In this document: one piece after another, positions 1 to 6,118 of the stretch
Numbering within the stretch: position 1 is the stretch's first letter
How the letters are laid out: each line of letters starts with the position of its first letter
Origin: an uncultured bacterium
GTDB taxonomy: Bacteria > Bacillota_I > Bacilli_A > RF39 > UBA660
NCBI GenBank assembly: GCA_905215635.1
Contig: CAJMQX010000001.1
Location: 1 to 25,570 of the forward strand
DNA: 25,570 nt
Direction of reading: 5' to 3'
The notes under the pieces: generated by a model
What the model was told of the DNA's origin: nothing
The model's input: only the letters and a program-made list of their open reading frames with translations
Database searches by the model: none
Made by a program: the position numbers and the translations under genes

Positions 1-82
1 TAAGATGCATTATACTTATTTTATAAACGATCTTATTAAATATCTAATTGCATATAATAATAATCAATTAAAAATAAAAAAA

Positions 83-1186
83 ATGGAGAACAATTTATTA
101 TATGAATTAACTGAAACTGAAAAAGGAGAAATTAATCGATTGATAAGTCATAAAACTGGTTATATATATTATAGTGAAAAAGTAATTAATATAGTTAATA
201 ATAACCCCAACTTATTTTTAAATAATGATCAACATGCAAAAGAACAACTAATAAATCTTTTAAATTGGTTGGAAGATCATATACCAATAGAACATAGGCA
301 AACATTTTATGATAATTTAAGTACATTAACATTAATGCATAATTTTAATCTAATAAGTTCAGATTATTTTGTCTCACATGATAGTCATTTCTTACAAAGT
401 AATAATCTTGATATATCAATGGGTGGATATAATTCAAAAACTAATAATATTGAAATAAGGCCACAAGGTTTATGGCACTTGTGGAAAGTAGCACAAACGA
501 CTGATAATCCAAATGAATATTATTTTAGGCAATATATGCAAACGTTGCTACATGAGCTTATACATATGTCATCTACTAAATTTGATAAAGAAGGTGGCAT
601 TGCATTATCTGGATTTGACAAATATCCATCACAGGATATAAAAGAACAAAATGTTGGATTAAACGAAGGTTACACAGAGCTTATTGCTATGGCTGGAGTG
701 CCTGGTACAGAAGATATAGTTTCACCTTATTTTATTGAATGTGCTTTAATAAATCAACTAATTCAAATAATTGGCATAGATGCATTACAAGAATCTTATT
801 TTGGAAATAAGGGTACAGAATTACTCGAAAGTGAATTATGTAAGTTAATTAATGATAAAGAAAAAGCATTTGAATTGTTTAGAAGTATTGAAGTTAATTA
901 TCAACTTGGTAATGGTAGTGAAAAGCAAAATATACTTGGTAATATTCAATTAACAATGCTAGATTATCTAGAGAAAAAGTTAGAAATATTATCAATTCAG
1001 GGAAAAGATGGAGAGATAAATAAAATTATATATTTTTTTGAAAATATGATTGTTACTCCTAGAACATTGCAAGCTATGGGAAGAGATGCGAATAATTATG
1101 AAGGTGTAACAGATAGTATAATTAAATTAGATGAAATTAAAGGTAAATATGGCAAGCAATTAGATAATAATAGCATTTCAAGATAA
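83..1186 (+). CDS. Predicted zinc metallopeptidase-like protein (HExxH)
   Basis: About 367 residues from the ATG at 83. The gluzincin-type signature HELIH lies at residues 157-161, where two His would bind zinc and the Glu would act as catalyst. NEGYTE follows at 194-199, and its first Glu (195) is the likely third zinc ligand. No signal peptide or membrane segment is visible, so the product is probably cytoplasmic or exported by another route. The frame stays open upstream to an ATG at 5 and to the window edge. I prefer 83 because a TATAAT box (53-58) lies just upstream and residues before 83 look like non-coding AT-rich DNA, but neither start has a clear Shine-Dalgarno site. The next gene follows after 17 bases with a good ribosome site, so the two are probably co-transcribed. 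The C-terminus, NNSISR, resembles the end of the transglutaminase-like protein at 6119-7111. The substrate is unknown, and the family beyond 'HExxH protein' is not recognised. Confidence 0.72.
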   Translation: MENNLLYELTETEKGEINRLISHKTGYIYYSEKVINIVNNNPNLFLNNDQHAKEQLINLLNWLEDHIPIEHRQTFYDNLSTLTLMHNFNLISSDYFVSHDSHFLQSNNLDISMGGYNSKTNNIEIRPQGLWHLWKVAQTTDNPNEYYFRQYMQTLLHELIHMSSTKFDKEGGIALSGFDKYPSQDIKEQNVGLNEGYTELIAMAGVPGTEDIVSPYFIECALINQLIQIIGIDALQESYFGNKGTELLESELCKLINDKEKAFELFRSIEVNYQLGNGSEKQNILGNIQLTMLDYLEKKLEILSIQGKDGEINKIIYFFENMIVTPRTLQAMGRDANNYEGVTDSIIKLDEIKGKYGKQLDNNSISR

Positions 1187-1203
1187 ATAATAGGAGATAT
1201 ATT

Positions 1204-1572
1204 ATGGAATTTTTAAAAAATAATTTTGATATTCAAAGTAGTGATGAACTTTCTGATATTGCTGAATCAACAATCCAAAGTGGCAGGAATCAAAAAATAG
1301 AGAATATTTTGGCACAAATAAACTCTAAATTAGAAAAAATGCCAGCTGAAGAAAGAAAAGAATATTTGCAAAAGGTAAGAGATAGAATAGATATGACTAT
1401 AATAAAAAAAGAAAAGAAACTTTTTGAAGTTGATAGTACTGATAAAGAAGATGAATTTGATTTTGACATATCTATGCTAAAGCCACTTGAAGATGATGAA
1501 GAAAAGATAATTGATTTTGATATATCATTACTTAAGCCACTTGATGATATTGTACCTCAGCACAAAAGATAA
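1204..1572 (+). CDS. Small acidic protein with duplicated FDIS-LLKPL motif
   Basis: 122 residues, not recognised. AGGAGA sits just upstream of the ATG, 17 bases after the metallopeptidase-like gene, which suggests an operon. Residues 30-75 are charged and predicted helical, possibly coiled coil. The C-terminal third is acidic and carries a near-identical 11-residue unit twice: FDISMLKPLED at 87-97 and FDISLLKPLDD at 105-115, exactly 18 residues apart. The N-terminus also contains FDIQ (8-11). Repeated short hydrophobic-acidic motifs on a disordered tail often act as docking peptides, so a binding or adaptor partner for the upstream enzyme is a reasonable guess, but nothing in the sequence proves it. 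No membrane segment or signal peptide is present. Confidence 0.7.
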   Translation: MEFLKNNFDIQSSDELSDIAESTIQSGRNQKIENILAQINSKLEKMPAEERKEYLQKVRDRIDMTIIKKEKKLFEVDSTDKEDEFDFDISMLKPLEDDEEKIIDFDISLLKPLDDIVPQHKR

Positions 1573-1650
1573 ATAATTTATAAATGATACTGGCTTTTTT
1601 ACAAACTATATAATATAATTAAAATGCTTATATTTATTGGCTTTATAATG

Positions 1651-1679
1651 AAAAAACCAAACATTTGTGGTGTCTGGTT
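1651..1679 (-). terminator. Intrinsic terminator of tRNA-Gly
   Basis: Read on the minus strand, AACCAGACA pairs with TGTTTGGTT (9 bp, one G-T) around a 7-base loop, then runs into six T. It lies 10 bases beyond the tRNA CCA end. Confidence 0.8.
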
Positions 1680-1689
1680 ATAACATCAA

Positions 1690-1764
1690 TGGAGCAGATG
1701 AGGGGAGTCAAACCCCCGTCACAGCCTTGGCAAGGCCGTATTCTAATCGTTGAACCACATCTGC
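1690..1764 (-). tRNA. tRNA-Gly (anticodon GCC)
   Basis: On the minus strand the acceptor GCAGATG pairs with CATCTGC. The anticodon arm CGGCC-TTGCCAA-GGCTG gives anticodon GCC. The T arm has GGGGG/CTCCC-type pairing around a TTTGACT loop. The discriminator is U, as in bacterial tRNA-Gly, and CCA is encoded. Length is 75 nt. It is a single-gene transcription unit with its own promoter and terminator, in the gap between the acidic protein gene and ffh and transcribed against both. Confidence 0.96.
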
Positions 1765-1823
1765 ATATATAATTAATGGCCTTGTTTGGCTGTTTGATAC
1801 AGATAATTTCTGTGTGTAAATTA

Positions 1824-1851
1824 ATTATAGCAAAAAATATGAAAAATGCAA
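1824..1851 (-). promoter_or_regulatory. Promoter of tRNA-Gly
   Basis: Minus-strand TTGCAT (1846-1851), a 16-base spacer and a perfect TATAAT (1824-1829). The spacing places transcription start about 50 bases before the mature tRNA 5' end. Confidence 0.72.
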
Positions 1852-1857
1852 CCTTTT

Positions 1858-1887
1858 TTGTAAAATATATTAAATTTATTGTATAAT
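1858..1887 (+). promoter_or_regulatory. Promoter of ffh
   Basis: TTGTAA (1858-1863), an 18-base spacer and TATAAT (1882-1887). The ffh ATG is 19 bases beyond, preceded by AGGTGA. The promoter is back to back with the tRNA-Gly promoter: the two -35 boxes are 6 bases apart. Confidence 0.65.
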
Positions 1888-1905
1888 TAGATGTAGGTGA
1901 TATAA

Positions 1906-3213
1906 ATGTTTGAAAATTTAAGTGACAGATTACAGGGTATAGCTCATAAAATTAAAGGATATGGAAAAATAACTGAAGATAATATCTCTGATATGATGAG
2001 AGAGATTAGACTATCATTACTTGAAGCAGATGTTAATTATAAAGTTGTTAAGGAATTTACTAATAAAGTTAAAGAGAAGGCTCTTGGTGAAGAAGTTAAT
2101 AAGAGTTTGAATCCAGGAGACTTATTTGTTAAGATAGTTAGAGATGAATTACAGGAATTACTTGGTGGTGATAGCGCTCCATTAGTTATAGATAAAAAAC
2201 CTACTATTACAAAGTTAGTGAGCCTACAGGGATCTAGTAAGACTACTACTAATGGAAAACTTGCTAATTTTCTTAGAAAGAAACATGGTAAGAAGCCTTT
2301 ACTTGTAGCATGTGATGTATATAGACCTGCTGCTATTGATCAGTTAAAACAAATTGGTAAAGAGTTAAATATTCCAGTATATAGTGAGGGTATTGGTAAT
2401 CCTGTAGAAATAAGTAAGAATGCTATTAGTTATGCTAAAGAGAATGGATATGACTATATTCTTATTGATACAGCGGGTAGACTTCATATAGATGAGGAAT
2501 TGATGGATGAACTTAAGGAGATATCTAAAGAGGTTAAGCCTGATGAAATATTATTAGTAATTGATGCAATGATGGGGCAAGATGCTATTAATGTTATTAC
2601 TGGATTTAATGATGCACTTAGTCTTACAGGAGTTATTTTAACTAAGTTAGATGGTGATACTCGTGGTGGTGTAGCTTTATCTGTAAGACATCTTACTAAT
2701 ATTCCTATTAAGTTTATTGGTGTTAGTGAAAAGATGGATGGACTTACAGAATTTCATCCTGATAGAATGGCTAATAGAATTATTGGAATGGGAGATGTTA
2801 TTAGTTTAGTAGAAAAAGTACAGGATGAGATAGACGAGAAAGAAGCTATGAAGGCTGCTAAGAAAATGTCTAAGGGTACTTTTGATCTTGAGGATTTCTT
2901 AGCGCAACTTAATCAAATTAAGAAGTTAGGCCCACTAGAAAATTTACTTAAAATGATACCTGGTGCTAAGAAGATGGGGCTTGATAATGCTAAAGTTGAT
3001 CCTAAGCAAATGGCTCATATTGAGGCTATAGTATTATCTATGACTCCCGAAGAGAGACATAATCCTGATATTATTAAGGCTAGTAGAAAGCAAAGAATAG
3101 CTAAGGGTTGTGGGCTTGCGGTGACAGATGTTAATAAATTACTTAATCAATTTGAAGAGATGAAGAAAATGATGAAGATGATGAGTAATAAGAATTTTAA
3201 GATGCCATTTTAA
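1906..3213 (+). CDS. ffh: Signal recognition particle GTPase Ffh (SRP54)
   Basis: 435 residues, close to the usual Ffh length. Ffh binds 4.5S RNA and signal peptides and delivers ribosomes to FtsY at the membrane. The N domain is followed by a GTPase G domain: DVYRPAA (G2), DTAGRLH (G3) and TKLD (G4) are intact. The C-terminal M domain shows SRKQRIAKGCG and the methionine-rich EEMKKMMKMM helix. The P-loop is aberrant: where Ffh normally has GLQG(S/A)GKT, this protein has SLQGSSKT (residues 106-113), so both glycines of the GxxxxGK[ST] signature are Ser. The G5 motif, normally GxGEK, is GVSEK (272-276). The rest of the frame is intact, so it is not an obvious pseudogene. Start at 1906 is supported by AGGTGA upstream. 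Family identity is certain; normal GTP handling is not. Confidence 0.97.
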   Translation: MFENLSDRLQGIAHKIKGYGKITEDNISDMMREIRLSLLEADVNYKVVKEFTNKVKEKALGEEVNKSLNPGDLFVKIVRDELQELLGGDSAPLVIDKKPTITKLVSLQGSSKTTTNGKLANFLRKKHGKKPLLVACDVYRPAAIDQLKQIGKELNIPVYSEGIGNPVEISKNAISYAKENGYDYILIDTAGRLHIDEELMDELKEISKEVKPDEILLVIDAMMGQDAINVITGFNDALSLTGVILTKLDGDTRGGVALSVRHLTNIPIKFIGVSEKMDGLTEFHPDRMANRIIGMGDVISLVEKVQDEIDEKEAMKAAKKMSKGTFDLEDFLAQLNQIKKLGPLENLLKMIPGAKKMGLDNAKVDPKQMAHIEAIVLSMTPEERHNPDIIKASRKQRIAKGCGLAVTDVNKLLNQFEEMKKMMKMMSNKNFKMPF

Positions 3214-3245
3214 AAGAATTCATTAATTGAATTCTTTTGTTTTTT
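3212..3245. terminator. Shared terminator between convergent ffh and metK
   Basis: A perfect 10-bp stem (AAAAGAATTC/GAATTCTTTT, 7-base loop) is followed on the plus strand by a T run (3240-3245). The ffh stop codon is at its left edge, and the last codons and stop of metK are encoded inside the loop and right arm. On the minus strand the T run is shorter, so it should work best for ffh. Confidence 0.8.
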
Positions 3246-4320
3246 CCCATGGCAAGTTAAGTTCTTCTCTACCAAAATGGCCATAACTTGCTACTTTATA
3301 ATATTCTACATTGTATAAATTTAATTCTTTAATAATATTGTCTACACTAAAATTAAAGTTATTCTTGACAAAGTCATATATTTTTTCTAGAGATACTTTA
3401 TTTGTACCAAATGTATCAATACCTATATGGATTGGTTTATCATAGCCAATAGCATAGGATACAGATACTTCACATCTTTTTGCTAGTTTATTATGAACTA
3501 TATTTTTAGCAACATATCTAGCATAATAAGCGCCAGATCTATCTACTTTTGATGGGTCTTTACTACTAAAGCAACCGCCACCTACTTTGGCACTTCCTCC
3601 ATATGAGTCTACGACTATTTTTCTACCAGTGGTACCACTATCTGCAAATGATCCGCTAGTTATGAAAGTGCCTGCTGGATTTATCATTATTTTAGTATTG
3701 TTATCGATATATTTTTTAGGAATTACTGGATCTATTATTTCTTCTTTAATATACTTACGTAATTCTTCTAGTGAGATGGACTCTTTGTGAGAAGATGATA
3801 CAATGATGGTATCGATTCTTTTTGGGGTATCATCAATATACTCTACAGTTACTTGGCTCTTACCATCTGGTAATAGGATTGAATCTTTATTTTTCTTTCT
3901 TTCAATAGATAATTTTTCTGTTAATTTATTAGCCAATAAAATAGGTAATGGCATTAATTCTTTTGTTTCATCAGTAGCATATCCAAACATTATACCTTGA
4001 TCACCAGCAGATATTTTTTCTTTATTTACAGCTCTGGATATTTCTTTTGATTGATTACTTATTTTAGTTATTACTTCATATTCTTCTTTGTAACCAATTT
4101 CTTTGATTACTTCTTTAGCTATTTTTTCATATGGTATTTTTGCTTTAGTAGAAGATTCTCCATAGATAAATATTAGATTATCTTTAATTGTACATTCTAC
4201 AGCCATTTTACTTTCTTTATCTTGCGACAAGGCTGTATCTAAGATTTTGTCGCTTATTTGGTCACAAACTTTATCTGGGTGACCTTCTGTGACTGATTCA
4301 CTTGTAATATATTTTTTCAT
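3223..4320 (-). CDS. metK: S-adenosylmethionine synthetase
   Basis: 365 residues, shorter than the usual 380-400. It makes SAM from methionine and ATP in the cytoplasm. Recognisable motifs are the N-terminal SESVTEGHPDK (ATP and methionine binding), SAGDQGIMFGYA (the usual GAGDQG loop), SQVTVEY, TTGRKIVVDSYGG, SKDPSKVDRS and the C-terminal YGHFGRE plus LPWEK. Much of the shortening lies between residues 75 and 110. Several normally conserved positions differ: GRFVIGG-type sequence reads GTFITSG, and FSGKD reads FSSKD (252-253). These may mark a divergent MetK subgroup and not a defect. AAGGAGGAG stands just before the ATG. Expression is controlled by the SAM-I riboswitch and terminator upstream, which is feedback by the product. 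Confidence 0.97.
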   Translation of the reverse strand: MKKYITSESVTEGHPDKVCDQISDKILDTALSQDKESKMAVECTIKDNLIFIYGESSTKAKIPYEKIAKEVIKEIGYKEEYEVITKISNQSKEISRAVNKEKISAGDQGIMFGYATDETKELMPLPILLANKLTEKLSIERKKNKDSILLPDGKSQVTVEYIDDTPKRIDTIIVSSSHKESISLEELRKYIKEEIIDPVIPKKYIDNNTKIMINPAGTFITSGSFADSGTTGRKIVVDSYGGSAKVGGGCFSSKDPSKVDRSGAYYARYVAKNIVHNKLAKRCEVSVSYAIGYDKPIHIGIDTFGTNKVSLEKIYDFVKNNFNFSVDNIIKELNLYNVEYYKVASYGHFGREELNLPWEKTKEFN

Positions 4321-4345
4321 TTACTCCTCCTTGCTTTTATCAAAA

Positions 4346-4367
4346 GAAAAAAACTCTTGAAAGAGTT
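4346..4367 (-). terminator. Riboswitch-controlled terminator of metK
   Basis: Minus strand AACTCT/AGAGTT hairpin with a 4-base loop, then seven T, 26 bases before the metK start. The terminator arm TCTTTC can alternatively pair with GAGAGA at the 3' side of riboswitch P1. That fits an antiterminator used when SAM is low. Confidence 0.8.
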
Positions 4368-4378
4368 AATGTTTTTGG

Positions 4379-4473
4379 TATTATCTCTCTCATCGATATT
4401 AGCGTTACCACCTTACTTTAGCAGGTTGGTATGAGTTCATAGAGCTAATTCTCTCCCTCATTCTTGATAAAAG
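4379..4473 (-). ncRNA. SAM-I (S-box) riboswitch upstream of metK
   Basis: On the minus strand, P1 arms TTATC...GATAA enclose the S-box core: GAGGGA, CTCTATGAA, CCAACCT, AAGGTGGTAACGC and GAGAGATAA. P2a pairs ATGAG with CTCAT and P2b pairs AGAG with CTCT. The signature pseudoknot is present but recoded: loop TTAGC (plus 4444-4448) pairs with GCTAA (plus 4399-4403), where the usual family pair is CUGGC with GCCAG. The position directly before a terminator and metK fits transcriptional OFF control by SAM. A T-box was considered because AAGGTGGTAAC looks like the T-box sequence, but the S-box architecture explains far more. Confidence 0.92.
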
Positions 4474-4481
4474 TCAATTTA

Positions 4482-4510
4482 ATATTATTATATTTTTTTC
4501 TATCTGTCAA
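4482..4510 (-). promoter_or_regulatory. Promoter of the metK riboswitch transcript
   Basis: Minus-strand consensus TTGACA (4505-4510), a 17-base spacer and TAATAT (4482-4487) in an A/T run. Transcription would start a few bases before P1 of the riboswitch. Confidence 0.65.
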
Positions 4511-4582
4511 GATAATTTGTGCATTTTACACAGTCATAATTTTATCTCTTTCATATTATAAAAATAGATAGGAGGAACAAAG

Positions 4583-4933
4583 ATGTTTTATAATGATGAT
4601 TTTAGACAAGATGGAAATTTCGGATATGGAGATGGTATAGATATTAATATTAATAATAGTAATATGAATACTAATATGAATACTAATACCAATATGAATG
4701 TTAATGAAAATGAAGGTATGAATTATGGAATGCAATCAGGACCTATTATTGAAGCAGGAAGAGAAAGATGCATTCAAAGAAATATCGTTCATGAAGTAAA
4801 ACATATCTGTCCAATTAATACTAAAATAATTAATAATCATATATTCAGACATACTTATCAGCCGCACTATACTTGCAGTGAAGAGAATGTAGTTACTAAT
4901 CAACAATGTGGTTCTTGTTGTCAATTTAAATAA
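4583..4933 (+). CDS. CotD-like spore coat protein
   Basis: 116 residues. Residues 1-50 are low-complexity, rich in Asn, Met and Asp/Glu, with an NMNT repeat. Residues 60-116 are a compact Cys/His-rich domain (Cys 63, 76, 98, 109, 112, 113; His 70, 74, 86, 90, 95) with IVHEVKHICPINTKIINNH and a CGSCC end. This recalls the CotD family of inner spore coat proteins. The family call rests on remembered similarity of the His/Cys domain and is moderate. AGGAGGA lies upstream of the ATG. It is transcribed divergently from metK and ends in its own terminator, so it is monocistronic. No other sporulation gene is in the window; a role outside spores is possible. Confidence 0.68.
   Translation: MFYNDDFRQDGNFGYGDGIDININNSNMNTNMNTNTNMNVNENEGMNYGMQSGPIIEAGRERCIQRNIVHEVKHICPINTKIINNHIFRHTYQPHYTCSEENVVTNQQCGSCCQFK
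4661..4702 (+). repeat. 12-base tandem repeat encoding NMNT units
   Basis: AATATGAATACT occurs twice in tandem (4661-4672, 4673-4684). After a 6-base spacer comes a degenerate third copy (4691-4702). It encodes the Asn/Met-rich linker of the CotD-like protein and could change length by slippage. Confidence 0.75.
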
Positions 4934-4944
4934 TCTTTATTAAT

Positions 4945-4980
4945 GAAGAGACCATTACTTGGTAGTGGCCTTTTCTTTTT
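4945..4980 (+). terminator. Terminator of the CotD-like gene
   Basis: CCATTAC pairs with GTAGTGG around a TTG loop. After one mismatch the stem continues as GAAGAG/CTTTTC, followed by TTTT. It lies 12 bases after the stop. Confidence 0.8.
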
Positions 4981-4984
4981 AAAT

Positions 4985-5013
4985 TTGACTCATTTAATAA
5001 AATATGATATATT
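4985..5013 (+). promoter_or_regulatory. Promoter of the structured leader/methyltransferase
   Basis: TTGACT (4985-4990), a 17-base spacer and TATATT (5008-5013). The start codon of the next gene is about 200 bases away, leaving a long 5' leader. Confidence 0.65.
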
Positions 5014-5019
5014 TTATTT

Positions 5020-5170
5020 GTAGTAATTCAATTAGTCCATTCGCGTTTTACTACCAGTAAACTTATAAGTTTAAAGGAATAATGATGAGTCTTAAGAATC
5101 TCTTCATGAATGGCAAGTAATCATACACAATTATTTGTGATTGGTTTTTGTCGTATGTCATGAAAGGAGG
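5020..5170 (+). promoter_or_regulatory. Candidate structured leader RNA before methyltransferase gene
   Basis: A run of potential helices begins within 10 bases of the predicted transcription start. Stem 1 is GTAGTAA/TTACTAC (5020-5026, 5048-5054). An inverted repeat TAAACT-TATA-AGTTTA follows (5058-5073). Stem 3 is TGATGAG/CTCTTCA with one mismatch (5083-5089, 5100-5106). CCATTC in the loop of stem 1 (5037-5042) can pair with GAATGG (5108-5113), a possible pseudoknot. CATAC/GTATG then closes a last hairpin. The leader ends in a strong AAAGGAGG (5163-5170) that has no ATG at normal distance. I do not recognise it as a known riboswitch class. Confidence 0.45.
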
Positions 5171-5214
5171 TTCTTTTATTATTCAATCACACAAAATATA
5201 GAATGGAGAAGATT

Positions 5215-5982
5215 ATGAAAATAAATGAAAAAGATTATTATGAAAGAATGAAAGACTGGGATTTTAGTAACTTTAATTTTATAAATGAAAAGTTAACTAA
5301 TTGGGATATGTATGAAATATTAAATAATGTTACAAATAAGAATTCTAAAATATTAGATTTAGGTACCGGTGGGGGAGAAAAACTACTTGCAAACTTTCCA
5401 AAAGTAAAAGAAATACTAGGAACAGACTATTCTAGTGGTATGATCGATACTGCGAATAAAAACTTAAAAATAAGCAAAAGAGAAAATATTTCTTTTAGAG
5501 TTATGGATAATTTAAATATGGATGTAGAAGACAATTATTATGATGTAGTAGTAGCAAGAAATACAGTTATTGATCCTAAACAGATATATAATTCATTAAA
5601 AGAGAATGGTTATTTACTAGTACACGGGGTTGATAAAAACGACTGTTATGAATTAAAACTAATATTTGGAAGGGGACAGGGATTTTTTGATAAGAAGGCA
5701 ATAAGTATAATTGATTATGAAAACATATTAAATGCAGGATTTAGAGAAGTAGAATTAATACCACTTCACGTAAGAGAATACTTTAAAGATAAGAATACAC
5801 TTTATAGTTTTTTACTGAAAGTACCAATATTAGATGATTTTGATGAAGAGTTAGAGGATTCTAAAGATTATTATACTAAAGAAATTGATGAAGAAAAAAT
5901 AATGAAATATATTGAAAGAAATACATATCCAAAAGGAATAAGACTTATTAGAAGATATTATGGAATAGTAGCTAAGAAATAG
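5215..5982 (+). CDS. Class I SAM-dependent methyltransferase
   Basis: 255 residues. The Rossmann-type SAM-binding motif I is KILDLGTGGGEKLL at about residues 45-58. Motif II (acidic end of strand 2) is GTDYSSGM, and motif IV is in DNYYDVVVARN. The substrate is unknown. The C-terminal 100 residues, with PILDDFDEE and a closing RLIRRYYGIVAKK, hold no motif I can assign. Start 5215 is chosen over the in-frame ATG at 5203 because GGAG (5205-5208) is correctly placed for 5215, while 5203 has nothing. The gene has a long leader that may be regulatory and its own terminator, so it is probably expressed alone. Members of this fold methylate RNA, small molecules, quinones or antibiotics; the sequence does not decide among them. 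Confidence 0.87.
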   Translation: MKINEKDYYERMKDWDFSNFNFINEKLTNWDMYEILNNVTNKNSKILDLGTGGGEKLLANFPKVKEILGTDYSSGMIDTANKNLKISKRENISFRVMDNLNMDVEDNYYDVVVARNTVIDPKQIYNSLKENGYLLVHGVDKNDCYELKLIFGRGQGFFDKKAISIIDYENILNAGFREVELIPLHVREYFKDKNTLYSFLLKVPILDDFDEELEDSKDYYTKEIDEEKIMKYIERNTYPKGIRLIRRYYGIVAKK

Positions 5983-5997
5983 AATTATATATAATAT

Positions 5998-6022
5998 AAG
6001 GAATCTGAAAGGATTTCTTTTT
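5998..6022 (+). terminator. Terminator of the methyltransferase gene
   Basis: AAGGAATC pairs with GATTTCTT (one G-T) around a 6-base loop and leads into T residues, 16 bases after the stop. Confidence 0.75.
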
Positions 6023-6075
6023 ATGTATAATTTTTGTAATATGAAGAAATAATTCTATATAAAGAAAATTTGTTA

Positions 6076-6084
6076 TGATATAAT
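6076..6084 (+). promoter_or_regulatory. Extended -10 promoter of the transglutaminase-like gene
   Basis: TGATATAAT is a full extended -10 element 34 bases before the ATG. No good -35 box is present, as expected for this promoter type. Confidence 0.65.
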
Positions 6085-6118
6085 AATTATAAGGAAGTAT
6101 ATGGATAGGTGATAGAAT

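Noticed and set aside
4379..4473. T-box leader for metK, suggested by AAGGTGGTAACGC
   Set aside because: No T-box specifier stem or antiterminator layout is present, while the full S-box core, P1 and pseudoknot are.
5160..5201. 13-codon upstream frame (MKGGSFIIQSHKI) as a leader peptide before the methyltransferase gene
   Set aside because: The strong AAAGGAGG lies inside the frame and not before it, and no ribosome site precedes its ATG.
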